Source: Bradyrhizobium monzae (lineage in GTDB: Bacteria > Pseudomonadota > Alphaproteobacteria > Rhizobiales > Xanthobacteraceae). Taken from it: a stretch of DNA of 64,000 bases. Within the stretch, counting starts at the first letter, position 1, and every line of letters begins with the position of its first letter. Where the stretch lies: contig NZ_JAIRDQ010000002.1 in NCBI RefSeq assembly GCF_021458635.1, positions 124,001-188,000 on the forward strand, written 5' to 3'. The translations under genes were made by a program, and so were the position numbers. Below are positions 51,984 through 60,878 of the stretch, piece after piece. Under the pieces are notes generated by a model. That model searched no databases. It was not told the DNA's origin and saw nothing but the letters and a program-made list of their open reading frames with translations.

Positions 51984-52040
51984 GCGCCGCCTCCCGGTGG
52001 CGCTGATCTTCGCCTGCCTTGTCGTGGTTCTACTGGCGCT
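51984..52040. repeat. Direct repeat copy 2, degenerate 3' fragment of the tail-anchored gene
   Basis: This 57-nt stretch matches 48311-48384 except for one substitution and a 17-bp deletion between TCTAC repeats. There is no reading frame or start here; it is a remnant. It lies just beyond the convergent tonB stop. Confidence 0.85.
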
Positions 52041-52054
52041 GACGGCCACACGGC

Positions 52055-52846
52055 CTATTTTGACGGCTTCTTGAAATTCACCGGCAGACTGAAGGCGAAC
52101 TGATCGTCCGTGAGTTCCGCCGGCGGTACCGGCACGGGATCCGAGCGGCGGACCATGGAGATGGCCTCGCTGTCGAAGGCCGGATCGCCCGAGGACTCCG
52201 CCACGTCAACGGACACGACATTGCCGCGGCGGTTCAGGACCAGGCTGAGCTTGACCGTCGTCGTTTTGCTCTTGTCCTTCGGATAGCGCTTGTGCAGCTC
52301 GAAATAGGCACTGATCCGCTTGCCCCATTCGGCCGTCAGCTTGCGGAGGTCCTTGCCGATGCCCTGGTTGGGCGCAGCCGCCTTCTCGTCCTCCCGCGCG
52401 TCTTCGTTCAAGGCCTGCCTCGCCGATTCCTGGGCGTTCGGCATCTCCTCGACCGCCTGGGTCTCGACCTTGGCCACCTTCGTGGTGTCCTCGACCGGCT
52501 TCTTGGAGTCGTTCTCGGTGACGAGGCGGTCCGGGTCTTCGGCTTCCTGAGGGATTTCCTTCGGCAGATCGGTCTCGTGGACCTCGGCCTGCTGCTGCAT
52601 CTGCTGCGGCTGGAACTGGGAGGCTTCGCTGTCCGGGCCCGGCGGCAGATCCGTCTCGGGGAGTTTTGGCGAGGTCATCTCGACGGCGTATTCCGCGCCG
52701 TTGGCGCCGAGGCCATCGTTGCCGTCGTCCGCACGCAAATTGGCGAGCGCCAGCGCGGCCCCGCCAAGATGCAGGCCGATCGCGGCAATAGCGGCCAGGA
52801 TCCACAGCCGCCGGGATGGTTTTGTGTCGATCACAGGGTCGGACAT
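52055..52846 (-). CDS. tonB: Energy transducer TonB
   Basis: This is a 263-residue protein: N-terminal anchor LWILAAIAAIGLHLGGAALAL (13-35), a long spacer that is acidic and Gln-rich rather than proline-rich, and a TonB C-terminal domain (KRYPKDKSKTTTVKLSLVLNRRGNVVSVDVAESSGDPAFD). It transmits the proton-motive force from ExbB/ExbD to outer-membrane receptors. It is the last gene of the five-gene operon receptor-piuC-exbB-exbD-tonB. Confidence 0.93.
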   Translation of the reverse strand: MSDPVIDTKPSRRLWILAAIAAIGLHLGGAALALANLRADDGNDGLGANGAEYAVEMTSPKLPETDLPPGPDSEASQFQPQQMQQQAEVHETDLPKEIPQEAEDPDRLVTENDSKKPVEDTTKVAKVETQAVEEMPNAQESARQALNEDAREDEKAAAPNQGIGKDLRKLTAEWGKRISAYFELHKRYPKDKSKTTTVKLSLVLNRRGNVVSVDVAESSGDPAFDSEAISMVRRSDPVPVPPAELTDDQFAFSLPVNFKKPSK

Positions 52847-52856
52847 CGCGCTGCCG

Positions 52857-53318
52857 TCAGGGTTGGACCGCCCCTTGCGTCGGCCCAGCCGCCGCAGGAG
52901 GTGCTTCGAGCGCCACCAGCTTGATCCGAGAATAGCCGCCGGACCGCAGGATTTCCATGACGCCCATCAACTCGCCGTAAGGCACGGCCTTGTCGGCGCG
53001 CAGGAACACGTATTTGTCCTTGCTCATGTCCGCGATCCCGTCGAGCGAGCTGACCAGGTCGGTCCGCTTGACGGTGTTCTCGCCGATCGCCAGCGTCAGA
53101 TCGGGCTTGATGCTGACATAGGTCGGCTTGTCCGGCTTCTTCTGCGGCGTCGCACTCGAGGTCGGCAAATCGATCGGCAGATCGACCGTCGACAGCGGAG
53201 CCGCGACCATGAAGATGATCAGCAGCACCAGGATAACGTCGATGAATGGCGTGACGTTGATGTCATGCGTTTCCGAGAAGTCGTCGTCGTCATCGTTGTC
53301 GGTGAGCGAAACAGCCAT
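52857..53318 (-). CDS. exbD: Biopolymer transport protein ExbD
   Basis: This is a 153-residue single-pass inner-membrane protein. The N-terminal HDINVTPFIDVILVLLIIFMVAAPL contains the conserved transmembrane Asp that carries protons, followed by a periplasmic domain. It is 10 bp upstream of tonB and 3 bp downstream of exbB. Confidence 0.95.
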   Translation of the reverse strand: MAVSLTDNDDDDDFSETHDINVTPFIDVILVLLIIFMVAAPLSTVDLPIDLPTSSATPQKKPDKPTYVSIKPDLTLAIGENTVKRTDLVSSLDGIADMSKDKYVFLRADKAVPYGELMGVMEILRSGGYSRIKLVALEAPPAAAGPTQGAVQP

Positions 53319-53321
53319 GGC

Positions 53322-54338
53322 CTACTCCGCCGCGCGAGAGTGCGTGCTGCCATGGCTGCGATCGAGATCGCGCGACAACAGCCGGGCGGCCGCACCCGAG
53401 GCGCGGCTGACGAGTTCGAGATAGCTCTTCGTCACGCGCGAGAAGTGATTGTAGATGATGACCGCGGGGATCGCCGCGACCAGGCCGATGGCGGTGGCGA
53501 GCAGCGCCTCGGCGATGCCGGGCGCGACCACCGCGAGGTTGGTGGTCTGCGACTTCGAGATGCCGATGAAGCTGTTCATGATACCCCACACGGTGCCGAA
53601 CAGGCCGACGAAGGGCGACGTCGAGCCGATGGTCGCGAGGATGCCCATGCCGATGCGGATGCGCCGCGCCTCGGCGCGCACGATCTCGGCAAAGCTCGAT
53701 GCCGCACGCTCCTTGATACCGGTATCGCTGGAAATTCCAGCCGACATCCGCGCCTCGCGCAGAGCTGCGGCGATGAAGGATGGCAACATGCCCTGCTTCG
53801 TGCCGAGCGCCATCTGCGCTTCCGCGAGCGACCGCGCCTCCGCGGTCTTCTTGAGCGCCGAACGAAGCTTGGCGGAAGCGACCGACAGTTCGATCGACTT
53901 GGCGATGAGGACCGTCCAGGTCACGAGCGATGCGAAGGCGAGCCCGATCATCACCGCCTTCACGATGATGTCCGCCGACATGAACATCACCCAGGGCGAC
54001 AATTCCTTCATGGCCGGCGCGATGCCGGCCTTCTGCGCAGCGCCACCCGCTTCAGAAGCCGGGACCACGGCAGCTTCGGTGGCGCTGGGCGCGGCGGCCG
54101 CAGGCGATGCCGCCACGGGGGCGGCCGTCGACGGCGCGGCCGCGGCAATCGCACTTGGCTGTGCCGCGACTGCGGGAGCCGCCGGGGCCTGCTGAGCCGC
54201 CACAGGTGCCGGCGCCGCAACGGGCCGTGCCGGCGCCCCCGGCTGGGCTTGTGTCTGGGCAGAAACAGGGGCTGCGAGCCAGGTGGCCGTCAGCAGCACG
54301 GCTGCAGCGAGGCTTGCTTGGAAAGATGTGATCTTCAT
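53322..54338 (-). CDS. exbB: TonB-system energizer ExbB with N-terminal Ala/Pro-rich extension
   Basis: This is a 338-residue MotA/TolQ/ExbB proton channel protein. The first 28 residues are a signal peptide ([14 protein letters not shown]), then about 70 residues of Ala/Pro-rich linker, then the three-span core ([78 protein letters not shown]). Extended ExbB of this kind is common in alphaproteobacteria. The start overlaps the piuC stop by 4 bp. Confidence 0.94.
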   Translation of the reverse strand: MKITSFQASLAAAVLLTATWLAAPVSAQTQAQPGAPARPVAAPAPVAAQQAPAAPAVAAQPSAIAAAAPSTAAPVAASPAAAAPSATEAAVVPASEAGGAAQKAGIAPAMKELSPWVMFMSADIIVKAVMIGLAFASLVTWTVLIAKSIELSVASAKLRSALKKTAEARSLAEAQMALGTKQGMLPSFIAAALREARMSAGISSDTGIKERAASSFAEIVRAEARRIRIGMGILATIGSTSPFVGLFGTVWGIMNSFIGISKSQTTNLAVVAPGIAEALLATAIGLVAAIPAVIIYNHFSRVTKSYLELVSRASGAAARLLSRDLDRSHGSTHSRAAE

Positions 54339-55024
54339 ACTTCGGCCCAGGTGCGAATGAGGTTGTGATAGATACCCGTCAATTTGACCGTTTCGGGATC
54401 GTCACGCCCGAGTCGTGCCATCAGCGCCTGAATGGCGGTGTCGAGGTCAAAGATCATGCTGCGGGCTTGATTGTCCCGTATCATGCTCTGGAGCCAGAAG
54501 AAAGACGCAACCCTCGCCCCCCTGGTCACCGGAGTGACCAGATGCAGGCTGGACGAGGGATAGAGCACGCAGTCCCCGGCTGGCAACTTGACTTCGTGCG
54601 AACCGTAGGCGTCCTCGATCACAAGTTCGCCACCGTCGTAATCCTCGGGCTCGCTGAGGAACAGCGTGACCGAAAGATCCGTACGGATGCGAAGGCCGGT
54701 CAGCCGGTCGCCGCGGATCGCGTTATCGACATGCAGGCCGAAATGATGGCCGCTGTCGGCCGCATAGCGGTTGAACAGCGGCGGAAAGATCTGGAGCGGG
54801 ATGGCGGCCGCCAGAAATCGCGGGTTCGCTGTCAACGCCGAGATGATGCGATGGCCGAGCTTGCGCGCGATCTCGCTATCCGGCGGCAACTGTTCGTTGC
54901 GCTTGACCATTGCTGACTGCGCGCCCGCGGTGGAACGGCCGTCCTCCCAATCGCTGGCGTCAATGATGCGGCGGAACTCCGCCACATTATCCTTGCTCAG
55001 GACGCCTTCTATGCATGTCAGCAT
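54335..55024 (-). CDS. piuC: PiuC-type Fe(II)/2-oxoglutarate dioxygenase (PKHD hydroxylase)
   Basis: This is a 229-residue protein with the iron ligands H98xD100 in GLHVDNA and H161 in SSSLHLVTP, and the 2-oxoglutarate arginine R171. PiuC/YbiX proteins are usually next to catecholate siderophore receptors and are iron-regulated; the reaction is unknown. It lies 20 bp after the receptor gene and overlaps exbB, so it belongs to the iron-uptake operon. Confidence 0.92.
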   Translation of the reverse strand: MLTCIEGVLSKDNVAEFRRIIDASDWEDGRSTAGAQSAMVKRNEQLPPDSEIARKLGHRIISALTANPRFLAAAIPLQIFPPLFNRYAADSGHHFGLHVDNAIRGDRLTGLRIRTDLSVTLFLSEPEDYDGGELVIEDAYGSHEVKLPAGDCVLYPSSSLHLVTPVTRGARVASFFWLQSMIRDNQARSMIFDLDTAIQALMARLGRDDPETVKLTGIYHNLIRTWAEV

Positions 55025-55044
55025 CGCACCTCGTCATCTCTCCA

Positions 55045-57597
55045 TCAGTAGCGCGCGGAGATCGTCAGATAAGCGGCACGTCCAGGTGCTTCCAGCACGA
55101 AGGGCGCAGCGCTCTGGTACAGCGCGTCATAGTAGCGCTTGTCGAAGATGTTGTTCACGGCCAACTTCAACCGCCAGTTCTTGTTGATATTCGCCTCTGC
55201 GAACGCGTCAAATCGCCAGTAGCTCGGGATCGACGTGCCCTGGTTGGCCGCAAGCAAGGTGCCGCCATAGATTTGCGAGCGGTACACGGCCTGGCCGCCC
55301 AGTTCCCAAATATCGTTGAACTGGTACTTCGAGAGCAAGCTGAACGACTGATGCGCGATGTTGGCGAGCGGCCGGCCGACATTCGTCGGATAAAGCGCAA
55401 GGTTGGGCGACGGCGCCAGCGACTTGGTCACTTCCGATTGCATCAACACGAGGCCGCCGAAAAGGCTCCATTTGTCGGTGATGTTGCCGCTCACGCCGAG
55501 ATCGATACCGCGAATGCGGTAGGCGGCGCCGGCAGTGATGCAGGATACGGTGGTCGCGGGAGCCACGGGAGCGTAGATGCAGCCAAGTGGCGCTGCGGTA
55601 GCCGCACTACCGATGTTCTGCGCCTCGCGCGCGTTTTCCTTCTCGGTCTGGAACAGCGCCGCCGTTACCAACAGATGACGATCGAACAGCTCCCACTTCG
55701 TTCCGAGCTCGATCGCCTTGTTCTTCTCCGGCCCGAAGATCTGGGTGTTGCCGCCTGCCAAAGTCGGATTGATGCCACCATAGGCCGTGCTGGTGCCGTC
55801 GAATTCGGCGCCGACAGGATTCGAAGACGTGGCATAGGCCACGTAGACGCTGCCGTTCGGCAAAGGCTTCAACGTGAGCCCGAGATTGAAGCTCGGGATC
55901 AGGAACTCCGCGGACTGCTGACCGAAGGCGCCAGCCGTCGAGTATCCAGATGTCTTGAGGCTGTAGTTGTCGTAGCGAAAACCGCCGTTGAGGATCAGCA
56001 GATCGCGGTAATTGGCGGTATCAACGACGTATCCGCTCGTGGTGTCGATGCCGATCTTGGTCGGCCTGCCTGTGAGGCCAGCCGGGATCGGGAACGGATT
56101 GTCTGTGGCTTGCGGGTAAAACACGCTGACGCCGGACGTCGATCCGGTGCCGGTGAAAGGCGTCGTCCCCGTCGTGATCTCGGAGCCAAGGCCCGTGTAG
56201 CTATCAATCGACGATCGTTCTCTGTCATATTCGATGCCGCCAAGCAGGGTGTGCTTGAAGCCGGCGACATCATTGAACTTGTAGGTCGCTTCGGTCTGGT
56301 TGGCGAACACGTCGGTCGCCTGGTAGCGACTTTGCGGGTTGGCAGAGAGCGTATAGGCCGTAAACGGATCTCCCGGGGCGAGCTTCGGCGACTCCGGGAG
56401 CGTGCCGATATAATTCTGTGTCGACTGCGACTCCCGAATCTTGTTGCTGAGCATCAGGTCGGGCGTGATCTGGACCTCGGCGTTGACTGTGCCGATGTCC
56501 TGGCCGGTTCTATAGAAGTCGCGATTAACGAAACCGTAGAAATTGTTGCGGTTGACGCCAAAGTCCGGGAACGGACCACCGGAGGTCGACGTAGCGCTCG
56601 GCCGATAGTACGGTACGCCAAAATCCGGAATACCGGTCAATTCGGTGTGGATGTAGTTGCTCGTGATCTTGATCGCATCGGTCGGCTTCCAGGTGGTCGC
56701 CACGAACGCACCGTCGCGGTTGTCGGTAACCCTGTCCCGTCCGGCGACCTTGGCATCCTGAAACAGGCCGACTGCGCGAATTGCGAATGTCGGATCGACG
56801 ACCTGGTTGACGTCCAGCGTGACACGTTTGGTCTGATCGGTGCCAAACGTGGTGTCCGCGTTGTAGAAGCTCCCCTCCGTCGTGGCCTGCTTGGTGACGA
56901 TGTTGATCGCGCCGCCTGCCGTGCCGCGGCCGGCGAAAGACGACGCCGGCCCGCGCAGGATCTCGACCTGCTCGGTGAAGAAGTTTTCGCGAACGCTGAC
57001 GCCAGCGTCCCGCATGCCGTCGATGAAGATGTCGTTACGCGCATCGAAGCCGCGAATGAAGAAACGATCACCGAAGGCATTACCGCCCTCGCCGGTGCCG
57101 AGCGTGACGCCCGCGGTGCTCAGGATCGCCTGCTTCAACGACGTGGCGCCCTTGTCTTCCAGCACCTCCTTCGACAGCACCGTCACCGAGCGCGCCGTAT
57201 CGACCAGCTTCTCCGGAAATTTCCCGGAGGCCTGCATGTGATCGACCTTGTAAGGCGCGGCGGGATCCGCATAGGGATCGCGGTCGGGAGCACCAGGGCT
57301 CGGGTTGGCCGCTGGCGCGGCTGCAGCCTGCTGACGCTGCGCGGCACGGCGCAGCGCGTTGCGGGCGCGGACCTGATCGGGTGTCGGTTTCGCTGCGGCG
57401 GAGCGCGGCCGCTCTTTCGGCGCATCGACGTTCACCGGGGGCAGATTGGTTTGCTGGGCCTGCGCTCCGCTTGAGACGGACGCAACGGCGATCAAGCCTG
57501 CAACAGTGGAAACCGTCTTGCCGGTTGTGACATCGAAACTGCTGCCCAATGAAGTCCGTGCCGCGGTCGAACGCAACGACCGCGGAGTCCTCGCCAT
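55045..57597 (-). CDS. TonB-dependent siderophore receptor 1
   Basis: This is an approximately 850-residue outer-membrane receptor. The signal region ends SVSSGAQA, then a plug domain (TVLSKEVLEDKG, GDRFFIRGFDARNDIFIDGMRD, EILRGPASSFAGRGTAGGAINIVTKQ) and a barrel ending YLTISARY. It is paralogous to the receptor at 57908 with conserved N- and C-termini. The start is uncertain: 57597 aligns with the second receptor's likely start; ATGs at 57603 and 57615 are in frame, and the frame opens further back to 57708. Catecholate or hydroxamate siderophore uptake is likely. Confidence 0.9.
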   Translation of the reverse strand: MARTPRSLRSTAARTSLGSSFDVTTGKTVSTVAGLIAVASVSSGAQAQQTNLPPVNVDAPKERPRSAAAKPTPDQVRARNALRRAAQRQQAAAAPAANPSPGAPDRDPYADPAAPYKVDHMQASGKFPEKLVDTARSVTVLSKEVLEDKGATSLKQAILSTAGVTLGTGEGGNAFGDRFFIRGFDARNDIFIDGMRDAGVSVRENFFTEQVEILRGPASSFAGRGTAGGAINIVTKQATTEGSFYNADTTFGTDQTKRVTLDVNQVVDPTFAIRAVGLFQDAKVAGRDRVTDNRDGAFVATTWKPTDAIKITSNYIHTELTGIPDFGVPYYRPSATSTSGGPFPDFGVNRNNFYGFVNRDFYRTGQDIGTVNAEVQITPDLMLSNKIRESQSTQNYIGTLPESPKLAPGDPFTAYTLSANPQSRYQATDVFANQTEATYKFNDVAGFKHTLLGGIEYDRERSSIDSYTGLGSEITTGTTPFTGTGSTSGVSVFYPQATDNPFPIPAGLTGRPTKIGIDTTSGYVVDTANYRDLLILNGGFRYDNYSLKTSGYSTAGAFGQQSAEFLIPSFNLGLTLKPLPNGSVYVAYATSSNPVGAEFDGTSTAYGGINPTLAGGNTQIFGPEKNKAIELGTKWELFDRHLLVTAALFQTEKENAREAQNIGSAATAAPLGCIYAPVAPATTVSCITAGAAYRIRGIDLGVSGNITDKWSLFGGLVLMQSEVTKSLAPSPNLALYPTNVGRPLANIAHQSFSLLSKYQFNDIWELGGQAVYRSQIYGGTLLAANQGTSIPSYWRFDAFAEANINKNWRLKLAVNNIFDKRYYDALYQSAAPFVLEAPGRAAYLTISARY

Positions 57598-57626
57598 TCC
57601 CATCCTACGCCCCATTCCATTTCTGT

Positions 57627-57657
57627 ACCGTGTCGCATTGCGACAATGCGACACGGT
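57627..57657. promoter_or_regulatory. Perfect 14-bp inverted repeat in the leader of receptor 1
   Basis: ACCGTGTCGCATTG-CGA-CAATGCGACACGGT is perfect with a 3-nt loop, 12-30 bp before the receptor's candidate starts. It can form a very stable mRNA hairpin or an operator. A related, imperfect hairpin lies before receptor 2. Confidence 0.7.
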
Positions 57658-57724
57658 GGTCGTATCGAGCGGGGCAAAGGGGGTCAACGCAGTCACGGCA
57701 ATAGCCACTTTGAATCGGTCCAGA

Positions 57725-57786
57725 TCAAAACGATTCTAAACTCGAGTTTGAAATCGTTCTAAGTTCGAGTTTGTAAGCGTTCTAAA
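57725..57786. promoter_or_regulatory. Three tandem iron-control-element-like boxes upstream of receptor 1
   Basis: Boxes at 57725-57740 (TCAAAACGATTCTAAA), 57747-57762 (TTTGAAATCGTTCTAA) and 57770-57786 (TTTGTAAGCGTTCTAAA) recur every 22-23 bp. They resemble the ICE motif bound by Irr in Bradyrhizobium; a Fur or RirA site cannot be excluded. The spacing of two helical turns suggests cooperative binding. Confidence 0.6.
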
Positions 57787-57907
57787 CTGGGTCCCGATGT
57801 TTGTCCTTGCGATGCCGGGGTCTTGCACATCGCAATCGGCGGCAGACGCAGTGGGACACCTGCCGTGGCAGGCATCCCGGGTTTGGATCGGCGCAATCAG
57901 AACTTCA
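57787..57907. other. Intergenic segment between receptor 1 regulatory boxes and receptor 2 stop
   Basis: No gene is seen. CCTGCC-GT-GGCAGG at 57859-57872 inside complementary flanks (GGGA/TCCC) could be a weak terminator for receptor 2; there is no T-run. Confidence 0.35.
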
Positions 57908-60316
57908 TCAGAACTTGGCCGTCGTGATCAGGTAGAACGCCCGCCCCGGCGCGACCGCGACGAACGGCACGGCGCTGCGATAGAGCGTATCGTAGTAGAG
58001 CTTGTTGGTGAGGTTCTGCGCGTAGAACTTCATGGTCCAGTTCTTGTCGATCTTCTTCTCGACGAACGCATCGAAGCGCCAGTAGCTCGGCAGCTCGTTG
58101 CCGGTGTTCGCCGCAAACGTGCCGCCATAGACCTTGGAGCGGTACACTGCCTGCCCACCCAGCTCCCAGCCGTCGTCGAACTTGTACTTGGTCAGCATGC
58201 TGAACGACTGATGCGCGACGTTGGCAAGCTGCAGGCCGAGATTGGAGGCGATGTTGCTCTGCGTGACCTTGGACTGCATCAACACCAGGCCGCCGAAGAT
58301 GCTCCAGCGATCGGTGATCTTGCCCTCGGCCTCGATGTCGATGCCCTGGATCTTGTAGGCCGCGCCCGAGGTGAGGATCCCCGCAGCGTTGGTCTCGCGC
58401 GCATTGTCCTTCGTGGTCTGGAACAGCGCCGCAGTGACCAGCAAATGACGATCGGCGAGCTCCCACTTGGTGCCGAGTTCGGCTGCCTTGTTACGCTCGG
58501 GCCCAAGCAGAACGGTCGTGTTGGCGGGAACGCCACCGTAATCGGTGCCGGTCGCGTCAAGCTCCGATCCGAACGGATTGGCCGAGGTCGCATAGGCGGC
58601 GTAGATGCTGCCGATCGACATCGGCTTGTAGACCAGGCCGAAATTGTAATTGACCAGATCGGAGTTCAATTTCAGATAGGCCGCGTTGGTCGACGAGCTC
58701 ATGTTGTAGCCGTCGTAGCGGATGCCACCGTTGACGATGATGGTGTCCTGCCAGTTCGCGGTGTCCATGACATAGACGCTGCTGGTGTTGACGCCATAGC
58801 GGGTCGGGTTACCCGTCAGCGACGGCGTGCCGAAGCCACCGACATAAGTGGACTGAGGAGCGTAGAGATTGATCCCCGAGCGAGCCCCGTTGCTCGTGAA
58901 GCCGGAGCCGGCCAGCTCCGAAGCGAGACCCGAGTAACGGTCGATCGAGACGTTCTCGTTGGTGTATTCGACGCCGAACACCGCGGTGTGCTTGACCCCG
59001 CCGGTGTCGAGCTTGAACGTGGCCTCGTTCTGATTGGCCCACACGTCGACGGTCTGGTAGCGGCTCTGCGCGCTCGCCGTCGTGGTCCAGAGCAGCGGAT
59101 TGATGTTGGTCGTCACCGGGTTCTGCGGCAGCGTGCCGATATAGTTGAGCAGCGAATGCTCGCCGCGCACCTTGCTGCTGAGCGTAACGGCCTCGTTGAC
59201 CTTGTACTCCGCGGTGGCCGTGCCGAAATCCTGCCGCGCGGTCTGGAAGTCGCGGTTGAGGAAGCCGTACCAGGTCCCGCGCGGAATGCCGGCCGACGTC
59301 ACCGGGACGTTGCCCTGCTTGTAATAGGGCACGCCGAAATCGGGCAGACCGCTGAGATCGGTGTGGACGTAGTTCGTCGTGATCTTGATGTCGTTGGTGG
59401 GCGTGTACTTGGTCGACAGGAACGTGCCCCAGCGATCGTCGGTCACGTAGTTGCGGCCGGCGACATTGGCGTCCTGGAACAGGCCGCCGGTGCGCACCAC
59501 GAAGGTCGGGTCGATCACCTGGTTGACGTCGAGCGTAACGCGCTTGGTCCTGTCGGTGCCGAACTCGGTGTCCATCCGCTTGAAGTTGACGTCGCCGGCC
59601 TGCTTGGTGACGATGTTGATGGCGCCGCCGGCGGTGCCGCGGCCGGCATAGGACGATGCCGGTCCGCGCAAAATCTCGATCTGCTCGGTGAAGAAGTTCT
59701 CGCGGATCGACACCGCGGGATCGCGGATGCCGTCGATGAAGACGTCGTTGCGCGCATCGAAGCCGCGGATGAAGAAGCGGTCACCGAAAGCGTTGCCGCC
59801 CTCGCCCGATCCCAGCGTCACGCCGGCGGTCGAGCGCCCGACCTCCTTCAGGGTCGTCGCGTTCTTGTCCTCGAGCACTTCCTTGCTGAGCACCGTGATC
59901 GTCTTCGGCGTGTTCAGCATCGGCTCGGGAAACTTGCCGGAAGCCTGGACGTGATCAATCTTGTAGGGCGCGGCCGGATCGGCATAGGGATCGCGATCGA
60001 CGGCGCCGGCCGGCGCCGGTGCGGCGGCGGCAGCCTGCTGCTGCGCCTGCTGGCGCTGCGCGGCGCGGCGAAGCGCATTGCGGGCACGGACCTGCTCCGG
60101 CGTTGGCTTCGAGGCCGCCGGACGCGAACGCTCGACGGGCGCATCGACATTCACCGGCGGCAGGCTCGATTGCTGCGCTTGCGCGCCGCTCGACACCGAC
60201 GCCACCGCAATCAACCCGGCGACGGCCGACACCGCCTTGCCGGAATTGCCATCGAGTTCAAATGAATTTCTTGCCGCGATCGCACGCAACGATCGCGGAG
60301 CTACCGCCAGCCCCAT
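57908..60316 (-). CDS. TonB-dependent siderophore receptor 2
   Basis: This is an approximately 800-residue paralogue of receptor 1: AVSAVAGLIAVASVSSGAQA signal, NVDAP linker, plug (TVLSKEVLEDKNATTL, GDRFFIRGFDARNDVFIDG, PASSYAGRGTAGGAINIVTKQ) and a barrel with C-terminal FYLITTAKF. The central extracellular loops differ most, implying different siderophore ligands. The start at 60316 is paired with receptor 1; 60331 is also possible. It is upstream of receptor 1, separated by 310 bp, and has its own upstream boxes. Confidence 0.9.
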   Translation of the reverse strand: MGLAVAPRSLRAIAARNSFELDGNSGKAVSAVAGLIAVASVSSGAQAQQSSLPPVNVDAPVERSRPAASKPTPEQVRARNALRRAAQRQQAQQQAAAAAPAPAGAVDRDPYADPAAPYKIDHVQASGKFPEPMLNTPKTITVLSKEVLEDKNATTLKEVGRSTAGVTLGSGEGGNAFGDRFFIRGFDARNDVFIDGIRDPAVSIRENFFTEQIEILRGPASSYAGRGTAGGAINIVTKQAGDVNFKRMDTEFGTDRTKRVTLDVNQVIDPTFVVRTGGLFQDANVAGRNYVTDDRWGTFLSTKYTPTNDIKITTNYVHTDLSGLPDFGVPYYKQGNVPVTSAGIPRGTWYGFLNRDFQTARQDFGTATAEYKVNEAVTLSSKVRGEHSLLNYIGTLPQNPVTTNINPLLWTTTASAQSRYQTVDVWANQNEATFKLDTGGVKHTAVFGVEYTNENVSIDRYSGLASELAGSGFTSNGARSGINLYAPQSTYVGGFGTPSLTGNPTRYGVNTSSVYVMDTANWQDTIIVNGGIRYDGYNMSSSTNAAYLKLNSDLVNYNFGLVYKPMSIGSIYAAYATSANPFGSELDATGTDYGGVPANTTVLLGPERNKAAELGTKWELADRHLLVTAALFQTTKDNARETNAAGILTSGAAYKIQGIDIEAEGKITDRWSIFGGLVLMQSKVTQSNIASNLGLQLANVAHQSFSMLTKYKFDDGWELGGQAVYRSKVYGGTFAANTGNELPSYWRFDAFVEKKIDKNWTMKFYAQNLTNKLYYDTLYRSAVPFVAVAPGRAFYLITTAKF

Positions 60317-60337
60317 TCCAACGCACCCCATTTATGG

Positions 60338-60370
60338 ATCGTCGATTGCGCAACATGCGCGACGAACGAT
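60338..60370. promoter_or_regulatory. Imperfect hairpin in the leader of receptor 2
   Basis: GTCGATTGCG and the downstream ATGCGCGAC, inside ATCGTCG...CGAACGAT, form an imperfect stem 7-22 bp before the receptor 2 start. It shares GTCG-ATTGCG-ACA-TGCG-GAC with the hairpin at 57627. Confidence 0.5.
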
Positions 60371-60442
60371 GATGCGGTGCTATCGATCGCGAAAAATCAG
60401 GTCAATGCGAGGAGGCCTGCGCGACCACTTGAATCGCTCTAG

Positions 60443-60458
60443 TTCAAATCGATTCTAA
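60443..60458. promoter_or_regulatory. Iron-control-element-like box upstream of receptor 2
   Basis: TTCAAATCGATTCTAA matches the boxes at 57725-57786. It lies about 115-130 bp before the receptor 2 start. Confidence 0.55.
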
Positions 60459-60550
60459 TATTGCGAATTTGAAATTGCCGAAATGTCGCGCGACACATTG
60501 AAGCAGTCAAACCCAACAGCGCTGGTCTTCGCGCATCATTTGCGCAGCCG

Positions 60551-60802
60551 TCAGTCGCTGCTCGGCGGCTTCATCAGCGAGAACAATTCATCGACGGTGC
60601 GCTGCGCGGTCGCGCGCACGCGATCGCTGTTGTCCATGCCGGCGATGTTGACGCCGTTGACGACGGCTTTGATCTCGTCGCGGAAGTCGGTGAGAAAGCG
60701 CAGGGGATCGCGCTGTTCGTTGGCGACGCGCGCGATCAACCCCGTGATCAGAATCTGACACGCGATCAGCTTGCCGTTCAGCTCGTCCATCATGTGCTCC
60801 AT
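60551..60802 (-). CDS. Small helical hypothetical protein next to the iron locus
   Basis: This is an 83-residue protein, all-helical by composition (LIACQILITGLIARVANE, FLTDFRDEIKAVVNG, ATAQRTVDELFSLMK). No family is recognised. An ICE-like box (TTTAGAACCGTCCTAA) is 61 bp upstream, which suggests iron control alongside the receptors. An alternative start at 60793 (MMDEL) is possible. Confidence 0.65.
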   Translation of the reverse strand: MEHMMDELNGKLIACQILITGLIARVANEQRDPLRFLTDFRDEIKAVVNGVNIAGMDNSDRVRATAQRTVDELFSLMKPPSSD

Positions 60803-60862
60803 TTGTGGCGGGCCATATGAACGACGCTGATTTTCCTGACAACCGAAACGGCATGCGACCGG

Positions 60863-60878
60863 TTTAGAACCGTCCTAA
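60863..60878. promoter_or_regulatory. Iron-control-element-like box upstream of the 83-residue gene
   Basis: TTTAGAACCGTCCTAA is the best match in the window to an ICE/Irr-type palindrome (TTTAGAA...TTCTAAA). It precedes the minus-strand small gene. Confidence 0.5.

Noticed and set aside
55015..60265. Plus-strand frames of about 820 residues opposite each receptor
   Set aside because: They are frame shadows of the two receptor genes; both exist because the receptors are paralogous.
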